64,000 bases of DNA, taken from WLMZ01 sp031367435. GTDB taxonomy: Bacteria > Actinomycetota > Acidimicrobiia > Acidimicrobiales > Ilumatobacteraceae. The stretch is taken from NCBI GenBank assembly GCA_031367435.1, contig JANLPV010000048.1, forward strand, positions 121,621 through 185,620, given 5' to 3'. Below, piece after piece: positions 31,889 to 40,862 of this stretch (positions are counted from its first letter, which is position 1; the number at the start of each line of letters is the position of its first letter). Under the pieces are notes generated by a model. The model made no database searches. It saw only the letters and a program-made list of their open reading frames with translations, and was not told the DNA's origin. A program made the translations under genes and the position numbers.

Positions 31889-32920
31889 TCAGTACGCGAT
31901 CGTCACTGCGGAGCCGCCAGCGCGCGCAGAGGCGTACATTGCGTCGACCACACGATGCGCGTCGACGGCGGTGTCGAACGTGGGCCACGAGGGCAAACCG
32001 GCAACGGCGGCACGCACGAATTCACCATCCGGGTTGAGTCCGCCGTCGACGAATGCGGTTGCGGCGATTTCGAGTGCCTCGCCCTGCAGCGTGTGTTCGG
32101 TTCCGTCGGTGTCGGTCCAGTGCACCGGACCGAACCAATCGTCGCCTTCGATGACGATGTAGCGGCGCTCGCAGAAAATCTCCACGCGTCGCAGACTCGG
32201 TCGGGCGAGGTTGTCGTGCCAGACAGTGGCCAGTGTGCCCGTCGCACCGTTGGTGAACGCCATCGTCGCGGTGACGGCGTCCTCGATGCCGTCGATCTCG
32301 TGAAAGTTCGCCTCGTTCGCGCTGACGCGAGCGATGTCACCCACCACGAACCGCAACATGTCAACGTCGTGAATGCTGTGTTCGAGCAACGTGCCAGAGC
32401 CTGCGCGAGCCTTATCGCCGCGCCAGGTGCTGGAGTAGTGGCCTTGGATGGGGATGAACTGGTCATCGCGAAATACGACCGCCATGACGCGCCCGGCGAC
32501 CGCCTCGGTCACGAGGTGCCGGGCCCACAGATACGCCGGTGATCGCCGCAGCACAAGGCCCACCTGATTGGTGACGCCCGACGCGTTGACGATGGCCGCC
32601 ATCTGTTCGGCGGCCGCCAACGAGACAGCGAGCGGCTTCTCGCAGAAGATGTGCAGGCCTCGCTCAGCCGCCATCGCGACGAGACGCGGGTGCTCGCTGG
32701 TCCACGTGCACACATAGACAGCGTCGCAACTCTCGAGTACTTCGCCTTCCGACGAGCACAACGTATGACCCGATGCCGCCGCGAACGCAGATGCGCGCTC
32801 GGTGTCGGGATCGTACACACCGGCCCGAACCACACCACATAACGCTTCGGCACCGCTGCGGCGCAGGCTCTTGCTGTGATAGGTGGCGATCAGTCCGGCA
32901 CCGAGGAATCCAACGCGCAT
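31889..32920 (-). CDS. Gfo/Idh/MocA family oxidoreductase
   Basis: A 343-residue NAD(P)-dependent oxidoreductase of the sugar/inositol dehydrogenase type. The N-terminal Rossmann motif is VGFLGAGLIATYHSKSL (3-19), the catalytic lysine is in HIFCEKPLAV, and the C-terminal beta-sheet domain has GTLLEHSIHDVDMLRFVVG with the conserved His-Asp pair. Substrate cannot be predicted. It is divergent from surE (38 nt between starts). Confidence 0.87.
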   Translation of the reverse strand: MRVGFLGAGLIATYHSKSLRRSGAEALCGVVRAGVYDPDTERASAFAAASGHTLCSSEGEVLESCDAVYVCTWTSEHPRLVAMAAERGLHIFCEKPLAVSLAAAEQMAAIVNASGVTNQVGLVLRRSPAYLWARHLVTEAVAGRVMAVVFRDDQFIPIQGHYSSTWRGDKARAGSGTLLEHSIHDVDMLRFVVGDIARVSANEANFHEIDGIEDAVTATMAFTNGATGTLATVWHDNLARPSLRRVEIFCERRYIVIEGDDWFGPVHWTDTDGTEHTLQGEALEIAATAFVDGGLNPDGEFVRAAVAGLPSWPTFDTAVDAHRVVDAMYASARAGGSAVTIAY

Positions 32921-32958
32921 GACCGACGACGCTAGTTGAGGTGCGCCAAGATGGCGGT

Positions 32959-33783
32959 ATGCGAATACTGGTGACGAACGACGATGGAATCGATTCTGTT
33001 GGGCTTCATGTGCTCGCGCGGGCTATGCGTCGCCACGGTGACGTCGTGGTCGCCGCGCCCGATCGCGAGTTCTCCGGGGCTGGGGCGGCCCTTGGGGCGC
33101 TTCACTTGATGCAGCCCGAGGTCCACCGGTGTGTCATCGACGGCATCGATGAAGCGTGGTCGGTCACCGGGCCGCCCGCGTTGTGCGTGATGTTCTCGCG
33201 CCTTGGCGCGTTCGGTGCGCCGTTTGATCTGGTCGTTGCAGGAATCAACCCTGGTGCGAACGTGGGTCGTTCCGTGTACCACTCGGGCACCATTGGGGCC
33301 GCGCTGACGGCCCGCAACGGCGGCATTTCGGGTGTGGCGGTCAGCCAGGCTGTTACAGGTTTCGGAGTTGAGGGCCAGGGCTGGGACGAGATGCTCATCG
33401 GTCAGAAGTGGCACACAGCGGCAGCTGTTGGCGATGCATTCGTCGAGGGACTCGTTGCGAATATGCCTGCCGACCCGGTGGTTGTGAACCTGAACGTTCC
33501 GAACATTGAGATCGATCAGATCAAAGGGTGGCGTCACGGTCGTATCGGTATGGAGCCGCCGAGAAGAATGGCCGGAGCTGTTCTCGATCCGAAACAGGGC
33601 CACGACGGCACATTCCACGTGCGCATGTCGTGGGGCGATGCAGTTGCACTTCCCACCGATACCGACGGTGGCATCGTTGAGGCAGACGAAGTGAGCGTGA
33701 GCTACCTCACTCGCCTCGAAGACAGCGTGCGCACCGATCTGAGCGCGGCTGAGGAGACCCTTGGGAACAAACTGTGCGGGTGA
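32959..33783 (+). CDS. surE: 5'/3'-nucleotidase SurE
   Basis: A 274-residue phosphatase of the survival protein SurE family that dephosphorylates nucleoside monophosphates. The metal-binding residues are in the N-terminal MRILVTNDDGIDS (D8, D9), S in DREFSGAG and N in VAGINPGANVG; YHSGTIGAALTARNGGISGVAVS is also diagnostic. The ATG at 32959 is used because the protein starts right on the first beta strand; the GTG six codons upstream is less likely. Stands alone. Confidence 0.93.
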   Translation: MRILVTNDDGIDSVGLHVLARAMRRHGDVVVAAPDREFSGAGAALGALHLMQPEVHRCVIDGIDEAWSVTGPPALCVMFSRLGAFGAPFDLVVAGINPGANVGRSVYHSGTIGAALTARNGGISGVAVSQAVTGFGVEGQGWDEMLIGQKWHTAAAVGDAFVEGLVANMPADPVVVNLNVPNIEIDQIKGWRHGRIGMEPPRRMAGAVLDPKQGHDGTFHVRMSWGDAVALPTDTDGGIVEADEVSVSYLTRLEDSVRTDLSAAEETLGNKLCG

Positions 33784-33809
33784 CATGAGCTGAACTGCGT
33801 CGAAAGGAT

Positions 33810-34442
33810 CTACATCGACAGCTGGTCGATCGTAACGATGCGATGGGCGATGTTCGCCGCTTCCTCGTGATCGTGGGTGACCAGTAGCGCTGTTGTTGCT
33901 GTTGCAACAAGGACACGCGAGAGCTCGTTGGCGAGCTGATCATGTAAGTCTCGATCGAGACCGGTGAGCGGTTCATCGAGCAACACGACGCGTGGTGACG
34001 GTGCGAGAGTGCGAGCGAGGGCGACGCGCTTTGCCTCTCCGCCCGACAGGTCGGTGACGCGGCGATCGCCGAAACCACCGAGACCCACGAGACCCAAAAG
34101 TTCGTGAACGCGTGCGGAGCGCCGTGCCCGTGACCACTTGTGCATACGGAGACCGAACTCAACGTTTTGCGCAACCGTGCGATGTGGAAAGAGTTGCTCA
34201 TTCTGGAACACCATTCCGATGCCGCGCCGATGAGTGGGCAACGAAGTGATCACCGTTTCGTCGAGTAGCACGTCGCCACTGTCAGGGGGTAGCAGACCGG
34301 CGATGATGCGAAGCAAAGTGGTCTTTCCGGAGCCGGACGGTCCAAGCAGCGCAACGATCTCACCATTGTTCACGGTGAGCGAAACGCGTTCCAGCACCGG
34401 GTGACCCGCGAACGTGACCGTAACGTCTTGCACCTCAAGCAC
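33810..34442 (-). CDS. thiQ: ABC transporter ATP-binding protein, thiamine importer
   Basis: A 210-residue ATPase: Walker A GPSGSGKTT, Q-loop VFQNEQLFPHRTVAQNV, signature LSGGEAKRVALARTL, Walker B VVLLDEPLTGLD and switch VTHDHEEA. It is short, like ThiQ, lacking the C-terminal regulatory domain of CysA/PotA-type ATPases. It follows the permease by 8 nt and ends the TPP-riboswitch operon, so it should energise thiamine or TPP uptake. Confidence 0.87.
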   Translation of the reverse strand: MLEVQDVTVTFAGHPVLERVSLTVNNGEIVALLGPSGSGKTTLLRIIAGLLPPDSGDVLLDETVITSLPTHRRGIGMVFQNEQLFPHRTVAQNVEFGLRMHKWSRARRSARVHELLGLVGLGGFGDRRVTDLSGGEAKRVALARTLAPSPRVVLLDEPLTGLDRDLHDQLANELSRVLVATATTALLVTHDHEEAANIAHRIVTIDQLSM

Positions 34443-34450
34443 GGTTCACC

Positions 34451-36121
34451 TCAAGCACGGCGCGCGTCGCCCAAACGCATTATCTCCACGGCGCCGATGA
34501 CGGCGAAGGTGAGGGCCGCAAGCACGGTGGCAAGTACGTAGCCCTGCGCGTGTAAGAGCGCGCCGGGGCGATTGAGGAGGCGTTCGATCGCAATCGGCAG
34601 TGTCTCGCGTCCGCTGCGGGTGAGCAAGGAGGTTGCTCCGAACTCGCCGAGTGACACGGCCATGGCAAAGCCGGCTCCAACGAGAAGCGGCCGAGTTGCG
34701 ATACGAAGGTCGACCTCGCGCCATGCTCTGGAAGGCGAGGCACCTAATGCGGCTGCCGCGTCGCGCAACCGCGAGTCGACCGATCGCAGCACCGGCAAGA
34801 GCATCCGCACCACAAACGGTGTGGCCACTAACGCGTGACCGAGTGGAATCATCATCGGTGATCCTCGCCAATCGAAGGGTGCACGATCGAACGTGATCAG
34901 CAACCCGAAGCCGATGGTGACAGCGCTGGTGCCCAGCGGCAACATCACACCCGTATCGACGAGCAGCCCACGCCGGCCGAGGGCGGAGATGGCGAGTGCG
35001 GCGCAGCCCCCGATAATGACGCTGATCAACGTGGCGATGATGGCGAAGCGAAGTGATGTTGTAATCGACGCGAGCGGATTGAGGCCGGCAATCCCGCCTG
35101 GCCGCGGTGTGGCCGACGTCGCGGGAGCGAACACCGCGCGCCATGCGGCGAAGGAATGATGGGCGCCGGTGCGCAAGCTACGTTCGGCTAATGCAGCAAT
35201 GGGAGTAAGAACTCCGACGGCAATCAAGGTCGACGTGACCGCGACGAAGATCTTTTGCCGTGCCGAACGCGCGTGTTGGCGTGGGTCGCGTGGATGCAGG
35301 CCGATCTGGCGCCTGTGTTGTGACTGGACATGGGCGAACCATGCGACGGCGCAGCCCAACACGACGAGCTGCAACACGGATAGCACGGCCGCCACATCGA
35401 GATCGCCGAGCCGCGTTGCGCGTTGCCATATTTCGACTTCGAGCGTTGTGTGCGCAGGCCCGCCGAGCAAACGCACCACACCGAACGACGTGAACGTGAA
35501 CAGGAACACGATGCTTGCAGAGGCGTACATCGCGGGCTTGAGAAGTGGCAACGTGATCTCGCGCATCGCTCGTCGTGGCGAGGCACCAAGTGTTCGCGCC
35601 GCCGCAGTGAGATCGGCGGGAAGTTGCTCCCACAATCCACCCACACCGCGCACGACGACGGAGACGTTGAAGAACACGTGTGCAACCACGATTGCTGTCA
35701 CGCTGTGATCGAACGACTCGGGGAGAACGGCGAGGAACGCAGCTCCCACCACCACAGTCGGCAACACAAAGGGCACGGTGATCAACGCTGTCAGCGCGCG
35801 GCGGCCCGTGAACTCGTAACGGGCCAAGAGGTATGCAGGCACCAGACCGACGGCGATCGTGAGAACCGTGCTCAAAGTTGCCTGCCAAGCCGTGAACCAG
35901 AGCACGCGTCGAATGGTTGAATCGCCGACCACCGCGCGCAGTGTGTGACTCGTGAACGAGCGAACGACGAGTGTGCCGACGGGCCACAGGTAGAACGCTG
36001 CGATGAATACGACAGCGGGTGTTACGAGGGCAACGATCAGGTAGCGCGGCAACAGATTCAGCTGACGCAATGGATCGCGTCGTAAGCACAGGGGTGCTAC
36101 CTCAGCACGGTCTCGGTCCAC
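34451..36121 (-). CDS. thiP: ABC transporter permease, thiamine importer (fused two-domain)
   Basis: A permease of about 556 residues made of two BPD-type inner-membrane units in tandem, as in ThiP/FbpB. Each half has the cytoplasmic EAA loop: LTAAARTLGASPRRAMREITLPLLKPA in the first, LRDAAAALGASPSRAWREVDLRIATRP in the second. About twelve membrane helices are expected. The start is uncertain: GTG 36121 overlaps thiB by 25 nt, TTG 36133 overlaps further, and a TTG inside the first residues would avoid the overlap. Confidence 0.87.
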   Translation of the reverse strand: MDRDRAEVAPLCLRRDPLRQLNLLPRYLIVALVTPAVVFIAAFYLWPVGTLVVRSFTSHTLRAVVGDSTIRRVLWFTAWQATLSTVLTIAVGLVPAYLLARYEFTGRRALTALITVPFVLPTVVVGAAFLAVLPESFDHSVTAIVVAHVFFNVSVVVRGVGGLWEQLPADLTAAARTLGASPRRAMREITLPLLKPAMYASASIVFLFTFTSFGVVRLLGGPAHTTLEVEIWQRATRLGDLDVAAVLSVLQLVVLGCAVAWFAHVQSQHRRQIGLHPRDPRQHARSARQKIFVAVTSTLIAVGVLTPIAALAERSLRTGAHHSFAAWRAVFAPATSATPRPGGIAGLNPLASITTSLRFAIIATLISVIIGGCAALAISALGRRGLLVDTGVMLPLGTSAVTIGFGLLITFDRAPFDWRGSPMMIPLGHALVATPFVVRMLLPVLRSVDSRLRDAAAALGASPSRAWREVDLRIATRPLLVGAGFAMAVSLGEFGATSLLTRSGRETLPIAIERLLNRPGALLHAQGYVLATVLAALTFAVIGAVEIMRLGDARRA

Positions 36122-37152
36122 GTCGCGATCCAATCCTTTGACTTCGCCTCGATGTCAGCTGGTGAGACGACCAAGGGGTTGTCGGGCCTCACCGCGAGAT
36201 CAACGAACTCCTGGGGCATTGTTGCATCCGCACGGACCGGATACACGAACAAGTTCATCGGAAGCAGTTCCTGAAACGGCTTCGACACGAAGTAGTCCAC
36301 GAGTTTGCCGGCAGCGGTGGGATACTTCGTGCCCCGGAGCACACCAGCGAATTCGATCTGATGGAAGCAGGTCGATCCGACAACACCCGTCGGTGCACTA
36401 TCGGGCCGCGGGTCGGCAAAGATCACCTCGGCGGGCGGGCTCGATCCGTAGCTCACCACCAACGGCTTCGGGCCTTTGCCGGTCGATCCTGAGAACTGCT
36501 CGTAATAGGCCTGATCCCAACTGTCGACGACCTGTACGCCGTTGGCGCGGAGATCCTTCCAGTACTGTTGCCACCCTGCCTCGCCCGACTGCGCAACCGT
36601 AGCGAGCATGAAGGCAAGCCCGGTCGATGAGGTCGCCGGGTTCTCTACGACGAGCAGGTCCTTGAAGGCTGGCTTGGTCAGGTCAGCAAGCGAGCTCGGT
36701 GGCTCGAGGTGCTTGCCGCTGAACCACGCAACATCGAAGTTGACGCAGACGTCGCCTTCGTCGACGGGTGTGACGTCGTGGTTCGGTACTAGCGCAGTAG
36801 CGCTTGGCGTGAGGTTGGCGAGTTCTGCCGATACGTGCGGCGAGAACACCTTCTTGCTCATCGCCCGTGCCAACAACGTGTTGTCGATACCCCACATCAC
36901 GTCACCCTCGGGGTTGCCTGCAGTCAGTTCGGCCTTCGCGAGCATGGTGCCGGCGTCGCCTGCCGTGACGACCTTCACGGCAATTCCGGTGGCATCGGTG
37001 AACGCCTTGAACGCTTCTGGTTTGATCGTGAACGAGTCGTAGGCAACGACGGTCAGCGAGGCAGGCTTCTGCTCGACAGCCGGTTTTGAGTCGCTGCCGC
37101 ATGCGGTCGACCACATCGAGATCGCCACAAGCGCTATGCACAGCCGCTTCAT
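36097..37152 (-). CDS. thiB: Thiamine ABC transporter substrate-binding lipoprotein
   Basis: A 351-residue binding protein. The signal peptide ends MWSTACGSDSK, a lipobox variant (STAC). The mature domain starts LTVVAYDSFTIKPEAFKAF, then GIAVKVVTAGDAGTMLAKAEL, GDVMWGIDNTLLARAM and the C-terminal FQELLPMNLFVYPVRADATMP, all characteristic of the ThiB group. Its start overlaps the thiN stop by 4 nt. Gene order thiN-thiB-thiP-thiQ behind a TPP riboswitch strongly supports a thiamine/TPP ligand. Confidence 0.92.
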   Translation of the reverse strand: MKRLCIALVAISMWSTACGSDSKPAVEQKPASLTVVAYDSFTIKPEAFKAFTDATGIAVKVVTAGDAGTMLAKAELTAGNPEGDVMWGIDNTLLARAMSKKVFSPHVSAELANLTPSATALVPNHDVTPVDEGDVCVNFDVAWFSGKHLEPPSSLADLTKPAFKDLLVVENPATSSTGLAFMLATVAQSGEAGWQQYWKDLRANGVQVVDSWDQAYYEQFSGSTGKGPKPLVVSYGSSPPAEVIFADPRPDSAPTGVVGSTCFHQIEFAGVLRGTKYPTAAGKLVDYFVSKPFQELLPMNLFVYPVRADATMPQEFVDLAVRPDNPLVVSPADIEAKSKDWIATWTETVLR

Positions 37153-37817
37153 TGTTGGCCTCCATATTGGTAGGGAAAGATCAGCGTGAGTACGCCCGCG
37201 GTGAGCTGGACGTGCAGTTCACCTGTAACGGCGATATTGCTGACGCCCAGGCTTGATGCGGGCGACAGCACGGCGTTGTCGAGCGGCCATCTGGCACCGT
37301 TCAGAACGACGCCTTCGCATGCGCCGTGCAGAGCGAGGAGAGAAAACGTTGTGTTCGATTGGGTATGCACGGCGAGAGAGCGGGGTGCATGCACGACATG
37401 AATGTGACTCGTTCCCCAACGCGCCGTGACCGACTCACATCGGGCCAGACAAGCATGGCCGAGGGCCGTGATAGCAGCGATCGAATGATCGAGCCGATCA
37501 CCACCGCCCGCCAACAGGATCACGTGATCTGGTTCCCATGCGAGCGCGGCGGCGAGCGCGAGTTCGGTGTCGGTTGCGTCCTTGTCGGGGGAGTATTGGT
37601 CGATGGTGATTCCCTCCGAGCGTGCGATCTCTATGGCGCCGTCACTGACGGAGTCGAGATCACCCACTATCAGGTTTGGTCGCAAACCAGCGGCGAACGC
37701 GTGGTCAAGACCTGAATCGGCCGCGATGACGAACGCGTCGGGGGGCAGATCAGTGAGCGCTTGCGGACACAGAGGTGCCCCGCCGGCGACAATGATTGCG
37801 GTTCGAGTGCCTGGCAC
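37149..37817 (-). CDS. thiN: Thiamine pyrophosphokinase
   Basis: A 222-residue kinase converting imported thiamine to the cofactor TPP. The N-terminal catalytic domain has AIIVAGGAPL, ADSGLDHAFAAGLRPNLIVGDLDSVS (GDLDS Mg-binding motif), DKDATDTELALAAAL and LLAGGGDRLDHSIAAI; the C-terminal beta domain includes VVLNGARWPLDN. It starts with GTG at 37817, and its Shine-Dalgarno GGAGGG lies in the 3' end of the TPP aptamer. First gene of the thiamine salvage operon. Confidence 0.94.
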   Translation of the reverse strand: MPGTRTAIIVAGGAPLCPQALTDLPPDAFVIAADSGLDHAFAAGLRPNLIVGDLDSVSDGAIEIARSEGITIDQYSPDKDATDTELALAAALAWEPDHVILLAGGGDRLDHSIAAITALGHACLARCESVTARWGTSHIHVVHAPRSLAVHTQSNTTFSLLALHGACEGVVLNGARWPLDNAVLSPASSLGVSNIAVTGELHVQLTAGVLTLIFPYQYGGQQ

Positions 37818-37819
37818 GT

Positions 37820-37916
37820 GCTGGTTCCCTCCGCTGGCATTACCCAGATCAGGTTGAAGGGTCGGCGCTGGCGTGCGCCCTCTCAGCCCGCCGAACCTGC
37901 GAGCTCCCCGTGTAGT
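37820..37916 (-). promoter_or_regulatory. TPP riboswitch (THI element)
   Basis: On the minus strand the conserved blocks occur in order: GGGGAGCTCG, GGGCTGAGAGGG, ACCCTTCAACCTGATCTGG and GGTAATGCCAGCGGAGGGAA. The 3' end of the aptamer carries GGAGGG 9 nt before the thiN GTG. TPP binding should therefore hide the ribosome-binding site and shut down thiN-thiB-thiP-thiQ. No terminator hairpin with a T-run is present, so translational control is the simplest reading. Confidence 0.95.
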
Positions 37917-38002
37917 GGATGCTCACGCTAGCACGGTTCCTCCCTGTCGCGGCCTCCCTTTTGCCTCAGCTGTTGCCTCAGCTCAGCGGGGGTCAGATCA
38001 AG

Positions 38003-38008
38003 TAGGGT
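38003..38008 (+). promoter_or_regulatory. Putative -10 element of a leaderless promoter
   Basis: TAGGGT (TANNNT) ends 6 nt before the ATG at 38015, with no Shine-Dalgarno in between. Consistent with a leaderless message; -35 unclear. Confidence 0.4.
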
Positions 38009-38014
38009 CGGGCT

Positions 38015-38446
38015 ATGCCTAGTGATTTCGCATTGAAGACGATGAACGCCGTGCACCGTTGTGTACTCAAGGTCAGCTTCGGCAAGGTGGGCTGGAACGC
38101 CGGAGGAATGCCCGCACTCGAGCTCACCACGACGGGACGCAAGAGTGGTGAGCCCCGTTCGGTGATGCTGACGTCGCCGCTGCAGGAGGGCCCAACCATT
38201 GTGATTGTTGCGTCGCGAGGAGGCGATGATCAGCACCCGGCATGGTTCCTGAATCTTCGTGATCATCCGCAAGTGCAGGTGTCGTTCAAGGGTGGTCAGA
38301 AGCAGGCGATGGTGGCGAGCATCGCCTCGGTTGACGAGCGTGCTCGGATGTGGCCGCTCGTCACCGCGAAGTACAAGAACTACGCCGGCTATCAGACCAA
38401 GACTGATCGCGAAATTCCGCTCGTACTGCTCACCCCAGCGAGTTAG
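38015..38446 (+). CDS. Deazaflavin-dependent nitroreductase family protein (DUF385)
   Basis: A 143-residue split beta-barrel protein of the Ddn/F420-binding family. ALELTTTGRKSGEPRSVMLTS and DDQHPAWFLNLRDHPQVQV are hallmark blocks that contact the F420 phosphate and deazaflavin. It ends REIPLVLLTP, also usual. Members use F420H2 to reduce quinones or nitro compounds; implies F420 use in this organism. It ends 4 nt into the convergent SDR-DUF2867 gene's stop region. Confidence 0.87.
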   Translation: MPSDFALKTMNAVHRCVLKVSFGKVGWNAGGMPALELTTTGRKSGEPRSVMLTSPLQEGPTIVIVASRGGDDQHPAWFLNLRDHPQVQVSFKGGQKQAMVASIASVDERARMWPLVTAKYKNYAGYQTKTDREIPLVLLTPAS

Positions 38447-39906
38447 CGCAACGTCGCGCGAGCGGCTGCCGAGGCGATCGTCTCGGCTTCGCGGGCAACC
38501 GAACGCAGCATGCCTGGAAAGATGAAGCGGTGAAAAGGGTGAACCGCCCACCAGTAGGCGTAGCCGAGCAAGCCGTGCGGTTCGTAGAAGGCGGTTTGCT
38601 CCACGCGTGACCCAAGTGGATCGTCGAGCACCTCGAACTGCAGCCATGCATCGCCGGGCAGCTTCATCTCGGCACGTAGACGAAGCAGGTGCGGTGACTC
38701 AAGCGCCTCCACTCTCCAAAAATCGAGCGGTTCACCCAGATGCAACTCGCGGGGATGACGTCGACCGCGTCGCATCCCAACGCCACCAACGACTCTGTCC
38801 ATGGCCCCGCGAAGTTGCCAGAGAATGTTTCCCGCGGGCCAGCCAGCGTCGCCGCCGAGCGAACAAATGACATCGAACACCACCAGCGGTGACGCTCGAA
38901 TCGATCGGCGGTATCGGTCGACGAGCATGCCCTCGTGCACATCGAGTTGACCGCCCTCGGGTAGCTGATCACTAAAACTCGCAAGGCTCGACGCCCACGT
39001 TGTCTTTACGTCGTCACTCGCGAGACGTCGCAGGGCACGTTCGACGGCGACGTCGAAGCCGGCGGGTTGCACCGCGAACTCAGTCAACGCGCGCGGGTCG
39101 TTCACCACGGTGTCGGTCTGCAAGCTCTCGATGAGCGGTTGAACGATCCGATATGGCACCGGAGTGAGCAGGTCAACAAACTTGGCGCTGAGCTCAGGGT
39201 GGGGCACGCCCCACGACACAATCCAACGGCGAAGGTTGCGTGCCTTTGCATAACGCAACATCATCTCCCGATAGGTGAGCACATCAGGTCCACCGATTTC
39301 GTAGACGCCGCGTGCGTTTGGGTGGTCGAGCGCTTCGAGCAGATAGTCGAGTACGTCGCGGACGCCAATCGGTTGACTTCGCGACTCAACCCAACGCGGC
39401 GTAATCATCACCGGTAGCCGTTCGGTGAGATGACGAATGATCTCAAAGCTGGCCGAACCAGAACCGATGATGACTGCGGCGCGGAACTCGACAACCGGAA
39501 CGCCTCCTGCTGCCAGAGCACGACCCACCTCGTGTCTCGAAACCAGATGGGTGCTCTCCACCTCGTCGGGGTCTCCGAGGCCACCGAGATAGATGATCCG
39601 TTGCACACCGGCGGCGGCCGCGGCCACGCCGAACGTCGTGGCCATGATCCGATCGACCTCACGAAATGCCTCGCCCGCCGCCATCGAGTGGATGAGGTAA
39701 TACGCAACGTCAACATCGCGTAACGCTCCCGGCAGCACAGTGGCATCGGCAAGGTCGCCTTCGACGATCTCCACCGAGCTCCACGCGCGTCCCATCAGAC
39801 GATCTGAGCGGCGCGCGATGCAGCGCACCTCCCGACCACGCTCGATGAGCAACGGAACAAGCCGCCCACCGATGTACCCGGTGGCCCCGGTAACGAGAAT
39901 GCGCAT
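38443..39906 (-). CDS. SDR family NAD(P)-binding protein with C-terminal DUF2867
   Basis: A 487-residue protein. The N-terminal atypical SDR domain (1 to about 300) starts MRILVTGATGYIGGRLVPLLIERG and contains VAYYLIHSMAAG, IIYLGGLGD and ARGVYEIGGPDVLTYREMM. The C-terminal part (about 320-487) is DUF2867, a START/SRPBCC-like domain: GMLVDRYRRSI, GRRHPRELHLGEPLDFWRVEAL, RVEQTAFYEPHGLLGYAYWWAVHPFHRFIF. The ATG at 39906 has a strong AGGAGG. The pairing is common in Actinobacteria; substrate unknown, probably lipophilic. Confidence 0.85.
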   Translation of the reverse strand: MRILVTGATGYIGGRLVPLLIERGREVRCIARRSDRLMGRAWSSVEIVEGDLADATVLPGALRDVDVAYYLIHSMAAGEAFREVDRIMATTFGVAAAAAGVQRIIYLGGLGDPDEVESTHLVSRHEVGRALAAGGVPVVEFRAAVIIGSGSASFEIIRHLTERLPVMITPRWVESRSQPIGVRDVLDYLLEALDHPNARGVYEIGGPDVLTYREMMLRYAKARNLRRWIVSWGVPHPELSAKFVDLLTPVPYRIVQPLIESLQTDTVVNDPRALTEFAVQPAGFDVAVERALRRLASDDVKTTWASSLASFSDQLPEGGQLDVHEGMLVDRYRRSIRASPLVVFDVICSLGGDAGWPAGNILWQLRGAMDRVVGGVGMRRGRRHPRELHLGEPLDFWRVEALESPHLLRLRAEMKLPGDAWLQFEVLDDPLGSRVEQTAFYEPHGLLGYAYWWAVHPFHRFIFPGMLRSVAREAETIASAAARATLR

Positions 39907-39944
39907 GTTGCCTCCTTGCTCTGTTGGTGTGCTCGCCTCGGGTG

Positions 39945-40862
39945 TTACGACTGTGCGGACACCACCTGGGGTCGGCGTTGGTTCATGATCACGAAGCAGA
40001 GCAATCCGCTGAGCACGAGCGCCATGCCGAATACCTGCGAGCCACGCAATGTCTCTCCGACCAGCAGGAACGACCACAGCGCGGCCAGTGCGGGCTGCGC
40101 CACCTGGGCGATGCCGATGGTGCCAATGGGTATCGTCTTTTGCGCGAACACCATCAGCCCATGCGCAGCGACGCCGGTAACGAACGTGAGTAGCGCAATG
40201 TAACGCCAACCTGTGTCACTGATCTCGAACATGTTGCCGTTCAGCAGCGCAAGCGGAAGCACGGTGACAATGGCGATCGGCGTGATGGCCGCCATGAACG
40301 TGACGACGTCCATGTCCTTGCGGAAGTAGCGCGCGGTCGCGATATAGGTGGCCCACAGCAGCATGGCTGTAAAACCGAGGAGGTTCCCCTTCAGCGAAGC
40401 GTCACCTTTCGTCGGTGCGGTGAACAACACGATTCCAACGCCGCCGAAGGCAACCAGCGCGAACAACAGCGCTCGCACGTTGATGTATTCCTTGAAGAAC
40501 TTCGCGCCAATGGGCACGACGAGGAACGGGGTGAGCGAGCCGATGAGTTCGGCGTTGGCCACACTGTTATGCGTTGCCCCGGCGTAGAAACAGGTGATGT
40601 TCAAACCAAAGAAGACCCCCGGAATGAGCGCCTGTTTGATATCGGCCCACCGCAGGTGTTTGCCGCGCGCGAACAGGATGAGATTCCACACGATCGTCGT
40701 GGTCACCATTCGCCAGAATGCAACCAGCACGCCCGGAGTATGCGCACGTTTCACGAGCGTCGATCCGAGCGAGAAACAGATCACTACAGCGATCACGGCA
40801 AGCAGTCCGACCGTTCGGTTACTTCGCGCAACCCGGTTCGTGTCAACGGCCACGTCGGCCAT
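39945..40862 (-). CDS. EamA/DMT-family transporter
   Basis: A 305-residue drug/metabolite transporter with two EamA repeats and about ten membrane helices. The second repeat shows GFTAMLLWATYIATARYF and a C-terminal GIAQVAQPALAALWSFLLVGETLRGSQVFGMALVLSGLL, the typical EamA ending. The ATG at 40862 overlaps the stop of the CDF gene (TGATG), so the two transporters are probably co-translated. Likely an exporter of small metabolites; cargo unknown. Confidence 0.85.
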   Translation of the reverse strand: MADVAVDTNRVARSNRTVGLLAVIAVVICFSLGSTLVKRAHTPGVLVAFWRMVTTTIVWNLILFARGKHLRWADIKQALIPGVFFGLNITCFYAGATHNSVANAELIGSLTPFLVVPIGAKFFKEYINVRALLFALVAFGGVGIVLFTAPTKGDASLKGNLLGFTAMLLWATYIATARYFRKDMDVVTFMAAITPIAIVTVLPLALLNGNMFEISDTGWRYIALLTFVTGVAAHGLMVFAQKTIPIGTIGIAQVAQPALAALWSFLLVGETLRGSQVFGMALVLSGLLCFVIMNQRRPQVVSAQS

